From positions 1,916,501-1,980,500 of the forward strand of contig NZ_JAUTAR010000001.1 in NCBI RefSeq assembly GCF_030818695.1: 64,000 nucleotides of DNA, read 5' to 3'. The translations under genes and the position numbers were made by a program. Shown here one piece after another: positions 9,661-18,679 of this stretch. A model generated the notes under the pieces. That model was not told the origin of the DNA. It worked only from the letters and a program-made list of their open reading frames with translations, and searched no databases. Numbering within the stretch: the first letter of the stretch is position 1; the number at the start of each line of letters is the position of its first letter. The stretch is from Chryseobacterium sp. SORGH_AS_0447 (GTDB lineage: Bacteria > Bacteroidota > Bacteroidia > Flavobacteriales > Weeksellaceae).

Positions 9661-9716
9661 GGTTAAGGCCCGTTAAGCACGGTTAAACAACATTAACCAA
9701 GGTTAATTAAGGTTAA
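9661..9716. promoter_or_regulatory. six-fold 10-bp phased GGTTAA operator array
   Basis: Six hexamers begin at 9661, 9671, 9681, 9691, 9701 and 9711: GGTTAA, CGTTAA, GGTTAA, CATTAA, GGTTAA, GGTTAA. Every unit keeps TTAA at the same place in an exact 10-bp period, one helical turn. The array fills the space between the divergent receptor and histidine kinase genes. It resembles tandem half-sites of OmpR-family regulators, and one is encoded 1.5 kb away at 11224. The repeat is seen directly; the binding protein is inferred. Confidence 0.7.
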
Positions 9717-9767
9717 ATCTTTCCCGGCTGCTTCGTAATATTCCATAATTATCATGAAATTAGCGGT

Positions 9768-11234
9768 ATGAAATGGCTCTCCAACCGATATGCTTATCCG
9801 CTCGTTATTTTGGCTATGATCGCCAGCGTCGGCCTTCAGGCAGCGTGGCTGATCCAGCTGTTCCGTGCCCAGCAGGTGCAGGTGAAAAGGGATCTCGACC
9901 AGGCCGTGGCCAACGCAGCCCGCGTTAGTGAATACCTGAGTGTGGCCCCTGGACATGAAAACAACGACAATTTCCGGGATTTCTTTCTCTCTCCGGAGTG
10001 GCTTCAGCTCAAGCAGGCTTATACCCAGATGCGACAGATCGGTGTTGCCAGCCGCTTTGAAACCGAGATGAAGAACGACAGCACGCGGATCAGCATGAGT
10101 CTGAAAATTGCCAACCACCGCCCGCCCGGTCCCCGGAAATCCAAAATGATCTCTATTTTCGACGAAGGGGAAACCTTGCAATCCGTTATGGCTGCAGACA
10201 AAAAAGACCTGAAGCGGATGGACAGTCTCGTAAAACTCGAATGCCGCCGCCAGCAGATCAATGAAGACAGCTTTTATATACTGTACGATTACAGGACAGG
10301 AAAACCCGAGTCTGGAGAAGACTGGAAAAAAGCGAAGTATGCCGATTACCAGAGCCCGCATTTCGGCTATAATCTCAATTTTTTTATTCATACTTATCAG
10401 CTGGTAGTGCCTTCCGTTACCAAAACCGTGATGTACAGAATGCGGTACTATTTTATTTCATCCCTGCTGATGATCCTGCTTACCGGATTGGCTTTCTGGT
10501 TTCTCTTCAGAGTAATGCGGAGCGAACGTCTGTACACCAGGGCACGTCTTGCGTTTACCGGAAATATGACGCACGAACTGAAAACACCGGTGGCCGTCAT
10601 CGAAGCTGCCCTGGATTCAATTACAAGGTATCATCTAGCTAATGATCCGGAACGGTTGGAAAATTACCTGAATATCAGCAAAAATGAAATCAGCCGGCTG
10701 AATGCAATGATCGACAAAGTGCTGAATCTGGAACAGCTGGACAACGGGGAAATCAATCTCCGCCCGGAACTGTACGATGTACAGCAGGGGCTGGAAAGTG
10801 TGGTGTCTTCGATGAGGCTTCGCAACAACAGCGGTTTGGTAGCCATTCATTACTTTCCGTCGGATGAACCTTGTTTTGTAAACGGCGATCCGGTGCACCT
10901 GACGAATGTTTTTTACAATCTAATGGATAATGCCATTAAATACAGCGGCCCCGAAGCATCTGTAAAAGTATCCTGTGCTTCTGCGGATAATCAGATCGTG
11001 GTAACGGTGGAGGATAACGGGCCGGGGATCGACAAAATTTACCACAACCGCATTTTCGAAAGGTTTTTCAGGATCCCGGAAAATCCCGATATTCATACCG
11101 TAAAAGGAACCGGTCTTGGCCTCCATTATGTAAAGGAAATTATTACGCGGCATGGAGGAAAGATCGAAGTCGCCGCCGGACCGGGAAAAGGAGCGGTGTT
11201 TACCATTTATTTACCAGCTTACGATGAAATATAA
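9768..11234 (+). CDS. sensor histidine kinase
   Basis: Membrane sensor kinase of 488 residues. Two transmembrane helices (about residues 11-31 and 225-248) bracket a periplasmic domain of about 195 residues with no recognisable fold. The HisKA H-box follows (FTGNMTHELKTPVAVIEA, phospho-acceptor His 269), then HATPase_c with N box (YNLMDNAIKYSG), G1 (VEDNGPGID) and G2 (GTGLGLHYVK). It should phosphorylate the response regulator whose start overlaps its last codons (ATG 11224 against stop 11234). It is divergent from the TonB-dependent receptor and shares the phased operator region. The signal is unknown. Confidence 0.93.
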   Translation: MKWLSNRYAYPLVILAMIASVGLQAAWLIQLFRAQQVQVKRDLDQAVANAARVSEYLSVAPGHENNDNFRDFFLSPEWLQLKQAYTQMRQIGVASRFETEMKNDSTRISMSLKIANHRPPGPRKSKMISIFDEGETLQSVMAADKKDLKRMDSLVKLECRRQQINEDSFYILYDYRTGKPESGEDWKKAKYADYQSPHFGYNLNFFIHTYQLVVPSVTKTVMYRMRYYFISSLLMILLTGLAFWFLFRVMRSERLYTRARLAFTGNMTHELKTPVAVIEAALDSITRYHLANDPERLENYLNISKNEISRLNAMIDKVLNLEQLDNGEINLRPELYDVQQGLESVVSSMRLRNNSGLVAIHYFPSDEPCFVNGDPVHLTNVFYNLMDNAIKYSGPEASVKVSCASADNQIVVTVEDNGPGIDKIYHNRIFERFFRIPENPDIHTVKGTGLGLHYVKEIITRHGGKIEVAAGPGKGAVFTIYLPAYDEI

Positions 11235-11913
11235 AGTACTCTACGCCGAGGACGAAGCCACCCTCGCCGAAATCATTACCGACGGGCTCCGCAGCAGCGG
11301 CTACGAAGTCCAGCTTGCATCAGACGGGCAGCAGGCGTTACAGCTGTTTCAATCCGGCACACCGGACATCTGCGTTCTCGATATCATGATGCCGGTAAAA
11401 GACGGCTACACCTTGGCAGAAGATATCCGTAAACTGAACAGTGAAGTACCGATTATTTTCCTCAGCGCCAAATCTTTAGGCGATGATGTGGTGAGAGGTT
11501 TCAAAAGCGGGGGCAACGATTACCTGAAAAAGCCTTTTACGATGGGAGAACTGCTGATACGGATGGAAAGTCTGCTCACCCGTTTCGGAACTGCTGTTAC
11601 GCAGCAGGCTCCTTCTTCCCACCGTAAAACTTTCGGCAACTGTGAACTGAATACCGTAAGCCAGGAACTGGCAACCCCAAAAGCAAGCTATAAAATTTCA
11701 TACAAAGAAACCGCCATCCTCGAACTGCTGTTGGAGCACCGCAACGATCTGCTTCCCCGCCAGACCGCCCTGCTGAAAATCTGGGGCGATGACAGCTATT
11801 ACAATGCACGCAGCATGGATGTTTTCATGTCGCACCTCCGGAAAATGCTGAAGGACGATTCCGAAATAGAATTGATGAGCATCCGTGGGGTAGGATATAA
11901 ACTGATCTGCTGA
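11224..11913 (+). CDS. OmpR/PhoB-family response regulator
   Basis: DNA-binding partner of the preceding kinase, 229 residues. Receiver domain at residues 1-120 with the acidic pair (YAEDEA), phospho-acceptor Asp 53 in CVLDIMMPVKDGY, the conserved Ser/Thr region (IIFLSAKS) and Lys (YLKKPF). A C-terminal winged helix follows at about residues 135-229 (RSMDVFMSHLRKMLK, then the wing ending SIRGVGYKLIC). ATG 11224 is preferred to the longer frame from 11152, because it gives the normal family N-terminus MKYKVLYAEDEATL and the usual 4-11 bp overlap with the kinase. It is the best candidate to bind the phased repeats at 9661-9716. Confidence 0.94.
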   Translation: MKYKVLYAEDEATLAEIITDGLRSSGYEVQLASDGQQALQLFQSGTPDICVLDIMMPVKDGYTLAEDIRKLNSEVPIIFLSAKSLGDDVVRGFKSGGNDYLKKPFTMGELLIRMESLLTRFGTAVTQQAPSSHRKTFGNCELNTVSQELATPKASYKISYKETAILELLLEHRNDLLPRQTALLKIWGDDSYYNARSMDVFMSHLRKMLKDDSEIELMSIRGVGYKLIC

Positions 11914-12186
11914 AGATATTTTCCAAATTAAATAAAAGTTGATGAGAAAAACGCGGTAAATATTTATCCATAAAAAGGCAAGAATCAGATTACACAAAAA
12001 ATCCGGTACCAATTTATGATCGAATTCATAAGCGTTTTTATATCTGTTATTTAAAAATATTTGTAAATCAATAGGTTGTAATTCAAATAGTTACCAATCT
12101 ACTGTGCGGTAAGGTTGTTGTCTTTTTAACGCTTTTTAGGGATGCAAAAGGCATTTTGATGGCATGTACTTTGTGTAGTATTAGCC

Positions 12187-12876
12187 ATGACACCACTTCA
12201 CCAATCACAAAATACAGACCATGCGCTGCAGGTAAAATATGCTTTCCAGTCGTTTGTAGACGATAAGCTTTTTCCCTGTGTAGCGGCAAAAGCAGCGCTT
12301 ACGAAAGACCAGATGCAGCTGTTTGTAGCAGGCCACTTAGCCTGCCCGAAAGATGATCGGGCCATTCTGGATTTTATTTACGAATTCATCGATCAATATA
12401 GAAAAGCGGAAAACCATTTCCATACGGCCTGCGTCATTTTTCCTGAAACCTATGGGATTTCCGAAGAGATTTTCGACCATTTGATGTGGCAGCGACTTCA
12501 GGCATTATCCGATCTGGACGCGCTTGAATATCCTTACGACAGCCGTGTGGATTCGGATCCTTCTTCGTCAAATTTCAGCTTTAGTTTAAAGGAAGAAGCC
12601 TTCTTTGTAATCGGACTTTCTCCGGTCAGCAGCAGGGATGCGAGAAAGTTTCAATATCCGACGATCGTCTTCAATCCGCATGCACAGTTTGAGGAATTAA
12701 GGTCTCTTAAAAGATATGACAAAATGAAGAATATTGTCCGCAAAAGGGATGTTGCCCTGAGTGGTTCAATCAACCCGATGCTTCAGGATTTCGGAGATGA
12801 TTCGGAAGTTTATCAGTACAGCGGAATGCGTTATGGCAAGAACTGGGAATGTCCTTTTAAATACAACAACAAATAA
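12187..12876 (+). CDS. YqcI/YcgG family protein (GntA-like)
   Basis: A 229-residue member of the YqcI/YcgG family. Family signatures are visible: FPCVAAKAAL near residue 30, HLACPKDDRAILDFIYEF, and FFVIGLSPVSSRDARKFQYP followed by TIVFNPHAQFEELR. The best-studied relative, GntA of guanitoxin biosynthesis, is a heme-dependent N-hydroxylase acting on a guanidino group. I infer an oxidative role on an arginine- or guanidine-like substrate here, but the sequence does not prove it. The gene abuts the DUF1989 gene with no space (stop 12876, next ATG 12877), so the two are almost certainly cotranscribed and work together. Confidence 0.8.
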   Translation: MTPLHQSQNTDHALQVKYAFQSFVDDKLFPCVAAKAALTKDQMQLFVAGHLACPKDDRAILDFIYEFIDQYRKAENHFHTACVIFPETYGISEEIFDHLMWQRLQALSDLDALEYPYDSRVDSDPSSSNFSFSLKEEAFFVIGLSPVSSRDARKFQYPTIVFNPHAQFEELRSLKRYDKMKNIVRKRDVALSGSINPMLQDFGDDSEVYQYSGMRYGKNWECPFKYNNK

Positions 12877-13470
12877 ATGAATACAATTTTACCACGCAGC
12901 GGAACGGCTTTTATTCTGAGAAAAGGGGAACGGTTAAAAATCACCGATATCAAAGGCGAGCAGGTCTCCGATTTTACCTGTTTCAATCTTGATGATACCA
13001 GGGAATATCTGTCTTCAGGGCGTACTATCGATTATGCTGAAACGATTTTCCTTACCAAAGGCCATCCTTTTTATTCCAACAGGAGCAACATTATGTTTAA
13101 CATCATCGAAGATACGGTAGGGCGTCATGATTTTCTGCTGACACCCTGCAGTGCCGATACTTTCCGGATTATTTACGGGGATGAAAATCCGCATCGCGGA
13201 TGTTTTGGAAACCTGTGCGAAGCGCTGGAACCTTTCGGTATCGATCCAGATACCATTCCGATCTGTTTTAATGTTTTTATGCATGTGGCAGTAGACGGGG
13301 AAACCGGTAAAATAAGCGTATTGCCGCCGAAAAGCAAAGAGGGGGATTACATTATTATCGAAGCAGTGATGGATCTTATCGTAGGGATGACGGCATGTTC
13401 AGCAGAAATGTCGAACAACTATTCTTTTAAGCCGATCGGCTATTCAATTATGAAAGAAAATGTAGAATAA
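12877..13470 (+). CDS. DUF1989 / urea carboxylase-associated family protein
   Basis: A 197-residue protein of the DUF1989 family, whose members often sit beside urea carboxylase or guanidine-related genes and are called urea amidolyase-associated proteins. Visible features are ITDIKGEQVSDFTCFN, the conserved TPCSADTFRIIYGDENPHRGCFGNL block with Cys and His residues that could bind a metal, and a C-terminal DLIVGMTACSAEMSNN. It starts directly after the YqcI/YcgG stop and a terminator follows 30 bp downstream, so the pair forms a two-gene operon. No urea carboxylase, arginase or guanidinase is in the window. Family membership is recognised; the reaction is unknown. Confidence 0.82.
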   Translation: MNTILPRSGTAFILRKGERLKITDIKGEQVSDFTCFNLDDTREYLSSGRTIDYAETIFLTKGHPFYSNRSNIMFNIIEDTVGRHDFLLTPCSADTFRIIYGDENPHRGCFGNLCEALEPFGIDPDTIPICFNVFMHVAVDGETGKISVLPPKSKEGDYIIIEAVMDLIVGMTACSAEMSNNYSFKPIGYSIMKENVE

Positions 13471-13500
13471 TTACCTTTAATTTTTTTAATATAAATCTGT

Positions 13501-13531
13501 AAACAGCCTCTCATGAAGGGGCTGTTTTTTT
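13501..13531 (+). terminator. intrinsic terminator of the YqcI/DUF1989 pair
   Basis: Eleven-pair stem AAACAGCCTCT / AGGGGCTGTTT (one G-T pair; 13501-13511 with 13517-13527), loop CATGA, and a T-run to 13531. Confidence 0.88.
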
Positions 13532-14170
13532 GTCGGAGTAGTGAGCCGCTTCTAACACATGAGTCACGAAAGAGAATTTAATAACTTGAAAATATTTTAG
13601 AACACATAAGATTAAAAATCTAAGATTTTTAAAAATTTTATGGGCTTAACAGCACAGCAGTTAACTTTATTAGTGATATGTATGTCTTTTGTGACTTTTG
13701 CGGGTAAATTTAAACCGAACATTTACGCAGGTTTTCACAGATAATCCCGGTGGCTTCGAGTAAATTTTAGCTACCAAAGTGTTCATTGAGCTGATACAAT
13801 AAAAAACAACTTATATAGCTAATAAAAAAACTTATACAGCCACTTCAACATCCCGTTTGTCATCCCGTAGGGATCTCAATATAGTATTAGCGTAAAGCAT
13901 TCAATATCTGCATTTAAATTCTTGTTAGAAATTGCAAATTCAACGTAATTGATTATATATAACACGAATAATGAAGTGTTTCAAAAACAATCTTTTATTT
14001 TGCCTCAGATATTTTTTATTATTTAACAAGTGAATCGGCGAACCTCCTCAAGGTTTCCTTCTGATGCGCTCTAAACTATTTTCAAAGTTGTATCCTTATT
14101 CTTACATGACTTAGGTGTTAAATTTTAAGATTACTAATTCAGCAAAACAAATGACTTATTTAGAAAAATC
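13532..14170. other. 640-bp gene-free region with dispersed repeats
   Basis: No convincing gene. It contains repeat family A copy 2 (about 13560-13660), a stretch ending in GGTGGCTTCGAGTAAATTTTAGC (family of GGCTTCGAG palindromes), and a fragment of repeat family B (GTCATCCCGTAGGGATCTCA at about 13859). The remainder is A/T-rich and I see no promoter or structured element in it. Confidence 0.6.
13560..13660 (+). repeat. dispersed repeat family A, copy 2
   Basis: Contains ATTTTAGAACACATAAGATT then AAAAATCTAAGATTTTTAAA, which folds as a short perfect hairpin. The same order of boxes occurs near 7050 (minus), 45780 (plus) and 47920 (minus). Confidence 0.65.
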
Positions 14171-15088
14171 TTATCCCGGAAAAGGCATCGTAATATCGTA
14201 ACCCAGGTCTTCACCAGCACCCGTTTCTGGTTTGATACGGTCGGGATCTTTAAAGAATAATAGGGGAACGGAAGTCCGGTTAATGATCTGCTTCAGGAAA
14301 TTCTCAGAGAAGAAGGATTTCCAGTTTTCTTCATCCTGGTAATTCAGAATAATCAGGTCAAATTCGGAATTGTTGGAAACCTTTGAAATTTCCAGTGCTT
14401 TGTCGTTGCTTACGATAAATGAAGCGTTGTATTCGATATCGCTTTTCCTCAGTTCTTTTCTCAGTCCGATATAAGCTCTCCGGATGTCGGCAAACTGCTG
14501 TTCGGGCGAAATGCCCAGAAGACTGATCGTTCCTTTGTTTTTCTCGGCAATCAGTTTGGAAAGGTCGAACTTCTCATGCAGCTTATCCAGCACCCGTACC
14601 GGGACAAGGATCTTTTTGAAATTCAGCTGATGAGAATCCTCGGGAACCAGCATTACCGAACAGTTGGCTGCGGTGAGGATCTGGTAAGAAGAGGATCCCA
14701 GGATCAGTTCCTTAATGCCCTGTTTTCCGGATGCTCCTGTAATAACGAGGTCTACGGATTCTTCCTGTATCGTTTTATTGATGCTGTTGATGAGTGTATC
14801 ATTTCCAATAACCGTGGTGCAGTTGGTAAAATCATACTGATCCCGCAGCAAATCTTTAATGCTGTTGAGGCTGGCCTCGATCTGTGCAAAATTTTGATCA
14901 ACGGTTTCCTTACCCACCATTTGCCTTCCGGTACGGTCGATGATAAAAAAGCTGCTGAAATTATAAAAAAGGATGACCCGCGCATTGTGGCGTTTGGCCA
15001 TATGAACGGCTACTTTTACAGCCTGGTCGGACCGTGTGGTAAAATCGGTCGTCACCAGAATGGTTTTTATGCTTATAAAATCTTTCAT
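14171..15088 (-). CDS. tandem universal stress protein (two UspA domains)
   Basis: A 305-residue cytoplasmic protein with two Usp domains. The first (residues 5-150) opens with IKTILVTTDFTTRSDQAVKVAVHMA and ends with the nucleotide-binding pattern VITGASGKQGIKELILGSSSYQIL...CSVMLVP (G-2x-G-9x-G-S/T type). The second (about 155-280) starts with FKKILVPVRVLDKL and is more diverged, lacking the full glycine motif. The likely role is in stress or energy-limited survival, as usual for the family. It stands alone, transcribed away from the molybdenum genes. Confidence 0.88.
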   Translation of the reverse strand: MKDFISIKTILVTTDFTTRSDQAVKVAVHMAKRHNARVILFYNFSSFFIIDRTGRQMVGKETVDQNFAQIEASLNSIKDLLRDQYDFTNCTTVIGNDTLINSINKTIQEESVDLVITGASGKQGIKELILGSSSYQILTAANCSVMLVPEDSHQLNFKKILVPVRVLDKLHEKFDLSKLIAEKNKGTISLLGISPEQQFADIRRAYIGLRKELRKSDIEYNASFIVSNDKALEISKVSNNSEFDLIILNYQDEENWKSFFSENFLKQIINRTSVPLLFFKDPDRIKPETGAGEDLGYDITMPFPG

Positions 15089-15401
15089 ACTATTTGGATT
15101 AAAAACGCATTTAAAGAAAATGTCTTTTTAAAGAACATCAAGAATTATGCGCATGACGGTATTTTTTACAGTTAATTTCTGCAAATGGTATAAATAAATT
15201 TCTATTAATATTATTTTAATTAAAATATTTTATAGTTATCAATTTTTAAAAAATAGTTATATTTAGATAAATATTATATTTTTCCGGGTTCGACGTATTA
15301 ATTTATGGAGTATTTAAATTTTTTTTGAATATAATTTAAATGATACAATTGGTCTGTTGCCGGAAAACATTCATCACTAGAAAAATCATTAACATATTGA
15401 T
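15089..15401. other. A/T-rich divergent intergenic region
   Basis: A 313-bp gap between the divergent Usp and 2Fe-2S genes. It is extremely A/T-rich between 15180 and 15345. A weak promoter candidate (TTTG at 15324, TACAATTG at 15344, spacing 16) faces the 2Fe-2S gene. No gene or structured repeat was seen. Confidence 0.4.
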
Positions 15402-15869
15402 ATGGTATCATTAAATATTAACGGAAAAACCCACACGTTGGATGTCAGCGAAGACATGCCGATTTTATGGGTGCTCAGAGATATCGTCGGCCTTACCGGA
15501 ACCAAATTCGGATGCGGCGTGGCCCAGTGCGGCGCATGCATGGTACACCTGGACGGCGATGCGGTACGGTCCTGCATCACCAAAGTAAAAAGGGCTGTTG
15601 GGAAAAAAATCATTACCATTGAAGGGCTTTCGCAGCACAATGACCATCCAGTTCAGAAGGCCTGGCAGGAAATAGATGTTCCCCAATGCGGCTACTGCCA
15701 CTCGGGACAGATTATGGCTGCGGCCGTTCTTCTCCGGGAAAATCCTTCACCCACGGATGAAGATATCGATCTGGCTATGGCCGGAAACTTATGCCGTTGC
15801 GGTACCTACTCCCGCGTGCGCAAAGCCATTAAGATCGCCGCTGATTTACAAAAAAAAGGAACCGTTTAA
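15402..15869 (+). CDS. (2Fe-2S)-binding subunit, isoquinoline 1-oxidoreductase alpha type
   Basis: Small electron-transfer subunit (155 aa) of a xanthine-oxidase-family molybdenum enzyme. The plant-ferredoxin-like cluster ligands are in [16 protein letters not shown] plus the following Cys (RSCITKV). The second all-alpha cluster ligands are in [12 protein letters not shown] and [16 protein letters not shown]. There is no signal peptide, as expected for a subunit that rides out with the Tat-exported large subunit. It is the first of three tightly spaced genes (cytochrome at 15890, Mo subunit at 16532); a FAD subunit is absent, as in the IorAB type. Confidence 0.93.
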   Translation: MVSLNINGKTHTLDVSEDMPILWVLRDIVGLTGTKFGCGVAQCGACMVHLDGDAVRSCITKVKRAVGKKIITIEGLSQHNDHPVQKAWQEIDVPQCGYCHSGQIMAAAVLLRENPSPTDEDIDLAMAGNLCRCGTYSRVRKAIKIAADLQKKGTV

Positions 15870-15889
15870 TTTTGAAAGATTAGAGGAGT

Positions 15890-16522
15890 ATGATTACATT
15901 TTTCAAAAAGATAAAAATAAAATCCGGGCATTTATTCCAGGGCTTTTTTGTGGTGGCTATTTCGGCCAGTGCCTTTGGAATGGTAAGCCGGAACATGAAT
16001 AAAACCTATTCTCCCGTTTCCGTGGTAAAAAAAGACAGCATCGCTTCGGTAAAAGCATTCGGGGAAGTCTATAAAGTTTTGATGAGCCCAAGGTGTCTCA
16101 ACTGCCATCCGGCAGGAGATATTCCGCTGCAGGGGGAAGACAGCCATCTTCACCAGATGTACCCGGAACGAGGGACAGACGGGAAAGGTTTGTATGCGAT
16201 GAAATGTGCCAACTGCCACCAGGATGAAAATACACCGGGCCTTCACATGCCGCCGGGAAATCCGAAATGGCACCTTCCGCCGGCAAATATGAAGATGGTA
16301 TTTGAAGGAAAGAGTCCTCACGAATTGGCGAAGCAGCTGATGAACAAAAAAGAAAACGGAAACAAAAATGTAGAAGAGCTCATCAAGCATGCTGACGACG
16401 GGCTGGTACTGGCGGGCTTTAATCCTGCCGACGGATTGAAGAAACCTCCTTTAACCCACGCTCAGTTTAAGAAAGCATGGATCACTTGGTTAACCACCGG
16501 AGCCTACGCTCCTGCTAAATAA
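15890..16522 (+). CDS. membrane-anchored diheme cytochrome c partner of the Mo dehydrogenase
   Basis: A 210-residue protein with an N-terminal hydrophobic segment (residues 14-32) and two CXXCH heme c sites: SPRCLNCHPAGD near residue 66 and MKCANCHQDEN near residue 105. Several Met residues in the C-terminal half (HMPPGN, NMKMVF) could be distal ligands. It sits between the 2Fe-2S and molybdopterin subunits, so it most likely carries electrons from the periplasmic enzyme to the respiratory chain in place of the missing flavin subunit. This role is inferred from gene order and heme motifs. Confidence 0.87.
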   Translation: MITFFKKIKIKSGHLFQGFFVVAISASAFGMVSRNMNKTYSPVSVVKKDSIASVKAFGEVYKVLMSPRCLNCHPAGDIPLQGEDSHLHQMYPERGTDGKGLYAMKCANCHQDENTPGLHMPPGNPKWHLPPANMKMVFEGKSPHELAKQLMNKKENGNKNVEELIKHADDGLVLAGFNPADGLKKPPLTHAQFKKAWITWLTTGAYAPAK

Positions 16523-16531
16523 TACAGGAAT

Positions 16532-18679
16532 ATGTCGAGAGAAACAGATTTTTCAAGAAGAAGATTCCTGCAGCTGGCAGGAATGGGAGGAGCCGCTTTA
16601 TGCCTGGGAATATTCCCCGGTATTTCGAAGGCCTCCGTTATTACAGAGGGAGCCGCCCTCGCGGAAAATGTAGAAATGAATGCGTGGATCATCATCAATA
16701 CTTCAGGCAAAATCATGCTGGTGGACCACCGGGCAGAAATGGGCCAGGGGTCTTATCATTCGGTTCCGCAGATTATTGCAGAGGAGCTCGAAGTGGATCT
16801 CAGCCAGGTAGAAGTTATCTTTGCCCAAGGCAGTACGAAATACGGAAGCCAGATCACCGGAGGAAGCTCCACGATCAGGACTTCTTACAAAAACCTCCTG
16901 AAACTGAGTGCAACGGCCCGCGAAATGCTGCGCCAGACAGCCGCCACGCGGTGGAATGTTCCATTGGCGGAATGTGTTGCCCGTAGCGGGAATATCATCC
17001 ATCAGAAAACGTCCCGCAAATTCCATTACGGAGAGCTGGTAGCCGAAGCCTCAAAGCTTACCCCTCCGGAAAAAGTGGAGCTGAAGCCGCGTTCGGAATA
17101 TAAAATCATCGGAAAGCCGATTAAAAGAATAGATACGCCTTTAAAGACAAACGGTGCTGCCGTATTCGGTCTTGATAAAAGACTGCCGGGAATGCTTTTC
17201 GCATCCGTGGAGCGAAATCCGCGGCTGCGCGGGAAAGTGGCGAGCTTCGACGATTCCCAGACCCGGAAAATAAAAGGCGTTAAAGACGTCATCAAAATCA
17301 CCATGAAAGTATGGGATACCGACCGTGAAGGCGTTGCCGTCATTGCAGACAACAGCTGGGCAGCCCTTGAAGGCAGGAAAGCTTTGAAAGTAGTCTGGGA
17401 CGATTCCGATTTTGATCACGTTAACACCGCGGATATTTATAAAAAACACCAGCAGTTGCTCCAGTCTGAAGAAGGGCTGACGGCCAAAGAAGAGGGGAGT
17501 GTTGATACGACGGCAAACGGAAGCAGAAAGAAAATAGAAGCGGTATACACCACACCGTACCAGTCGCATCTGGCTCTGGAGCCGATCAACTGTATTGCCC
17601 ATTATCAGAAAGATAAAATAGAGATCTGGGGCCCGATCCAGGCACCGGACTGGATTCAGAAAGACGTCGCGAAAGCATTTAATATCGATGCGAAAAACGT
17701 AATAGTCAACATGACCTTCCTGGGTGGAGGCTTTGGAAGAAAAGCCTTCACCGATTATCCCAACGAAGCGGTAGCCATTTCCAAAAAGATCAATGCGCCG
17801 GTACAGGTCGTATGGTCAAGGGAAGATGATGCGACCCAGGGACCGTTCAGGCCGGGCGTATCTTACCGTGGAGAAGGAATCATTGAAAATGGTAAACTGA
17901 CGGATCTTAAGTTCAGAATGGTCGGACAGAACATCAACCATTGGCAGAGCGGCAAAAAAGGAACTGCCAACCCAAGCACGACGGAAGGTTTTATGGAACC
18001 GTATTTTAAGACCATTAAAAACATAAAGTTCTCAGATATTCCTTTTGAAACCCCGGTGCCGGTATTGTGGTGGAGATCGGTATACGCTTCTACCAACGGC
18101 TTCGCTTATGAAAGTTTCATGGATGAAATCGCACGTAGCATGGGCATGGATTCTCTGGAATTTAGAAGACAATACATGAATGACGAGAGGACACACAAAC
18201 TGATTGACAAGCTCGCAGAAGTGAGCCAGTGGAAAAGCAGTTCACCGCAGGAGGGATACGGGGTCGCGATCACCGAGTGTTTCAAAAGTACGGTCGGACA
18301 GGTCGTAAAAGTATCAAAACGAAAAGGCGGAGGAATAAAAATCGATAAAGTCTGGGCGGTCATCGACTGCGGCTGGTACGTAAATCCGGATATTATTGAA
18401 GCTCAGGTAGAAGGATCCATCGTCATGGCGTTGGGTGCTACGATGCATCAGCAGACATTTACCGATGGAAAAGCCGATCTCATGAATTACAACACCTACC
18501 TATTGCCGAGAATTTATGACATTCCGCCGGTTAAGGTATATATTATGGAAAATAAAGAAGATGCAGGCGGAGTAGGAGAACCGGGACTGCCACCGTTTGC
18601 CCCAGCGTTGGCCAATGCTATTTTCGACCTTACCGGAAAAAGAATCAGGACACTGCCTTTTGATCTGGCGAAATTGTAA
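16532..18679 (+). CDS. molybdopterin-binding subunit, isoquinoline 1-oxidoreductase beta type
   Basis: Catalytic large subunit of 715 residues. The N-terminus has a twin-arginine signal (FSRRRFLQLAG then a hydrophobic stretch to about residue 34), so the folded enzyme is exported to the periplasm. Cofactor contacts of the family are visible: AEMGQGSYHSVPQIIAEELE, TGGSSTIRTSY, NMTFLGGGFGRKAF, and the C-terminal GGVGEPGLPPFAPALANA, which carries the catalytic Glu. In this class the enzyme hydroxylates N-heterocycles or oxidises aldehydes; the substrate cannot be decided. It ends a three-gene operon; XdhC follows after 285 bp. Confidence 0.93.
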   Translation: MSRETDFSRRRFLQLAGMGGAALCLGIFPGISKASVITEGAALAENVEMNAWIIINTSGKIMLVDHRAEMGQGSYHSVPQIIAEELEVDLSQVEVIFAQGSTKYGSQITGGSSTIRTSYKNLLKLSATAREMLRQTAATRWNVPLAECVARSGNIIHQKTSRKFHYGELVAEASKLTPPEKVELKPRSEYKIIGKPIKRIDTPLKTNGAAVFGLDKRLPGMLFASVERNPRLRGKVASFDDSQTRKIKGVKDVIKITMKVWDTDREGVAVIADNSWAALEGRKALKVVWDDSDFDHVNTADIYKKHQQLLQSEEGLTAKEEGSVDTTANGSRKKIEAVYTTPYQSHLALEPINCIAHYQKDKIEIWGPIQAPDWIQKDVAKAFNIDAKNVIVNMTFLGGGFGRKAFTDYPNEAVAISKKINAPVQVVWSREDDATQGPFRPGVSYRGEGIIENGKLTDLKFRMVGQNINHWQSGKKGTANPSTTEGFMEPYFKTIKNIKFSDIPFETPVPVLWWRSVYASTNGFAYESFMDEIARSMGMDSLEFRRQYMNDERTHKLIDKLAEVSQWKSSSPQEGYGVAITECFKSTVGQVVKVSKRKGGGIKIDKVWAVIDCGWYVNPDIIEAQVEGSIVMALGATMHQQTFTDGKADLMNYNTYLLPRIYDIPPVKVYIMENKEDAGGVGEPGLPPFAPALANAIFDLTGKRIRTLPFDLAKL

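Noticed and set aside
11152..11223. Longer N-terminus for the response regulator
   Set aside because: It lies within the kinase gene and precedes the receiver domain by 24 residues without family likeness; ATG 11224 fits the usual stop-start overlap.
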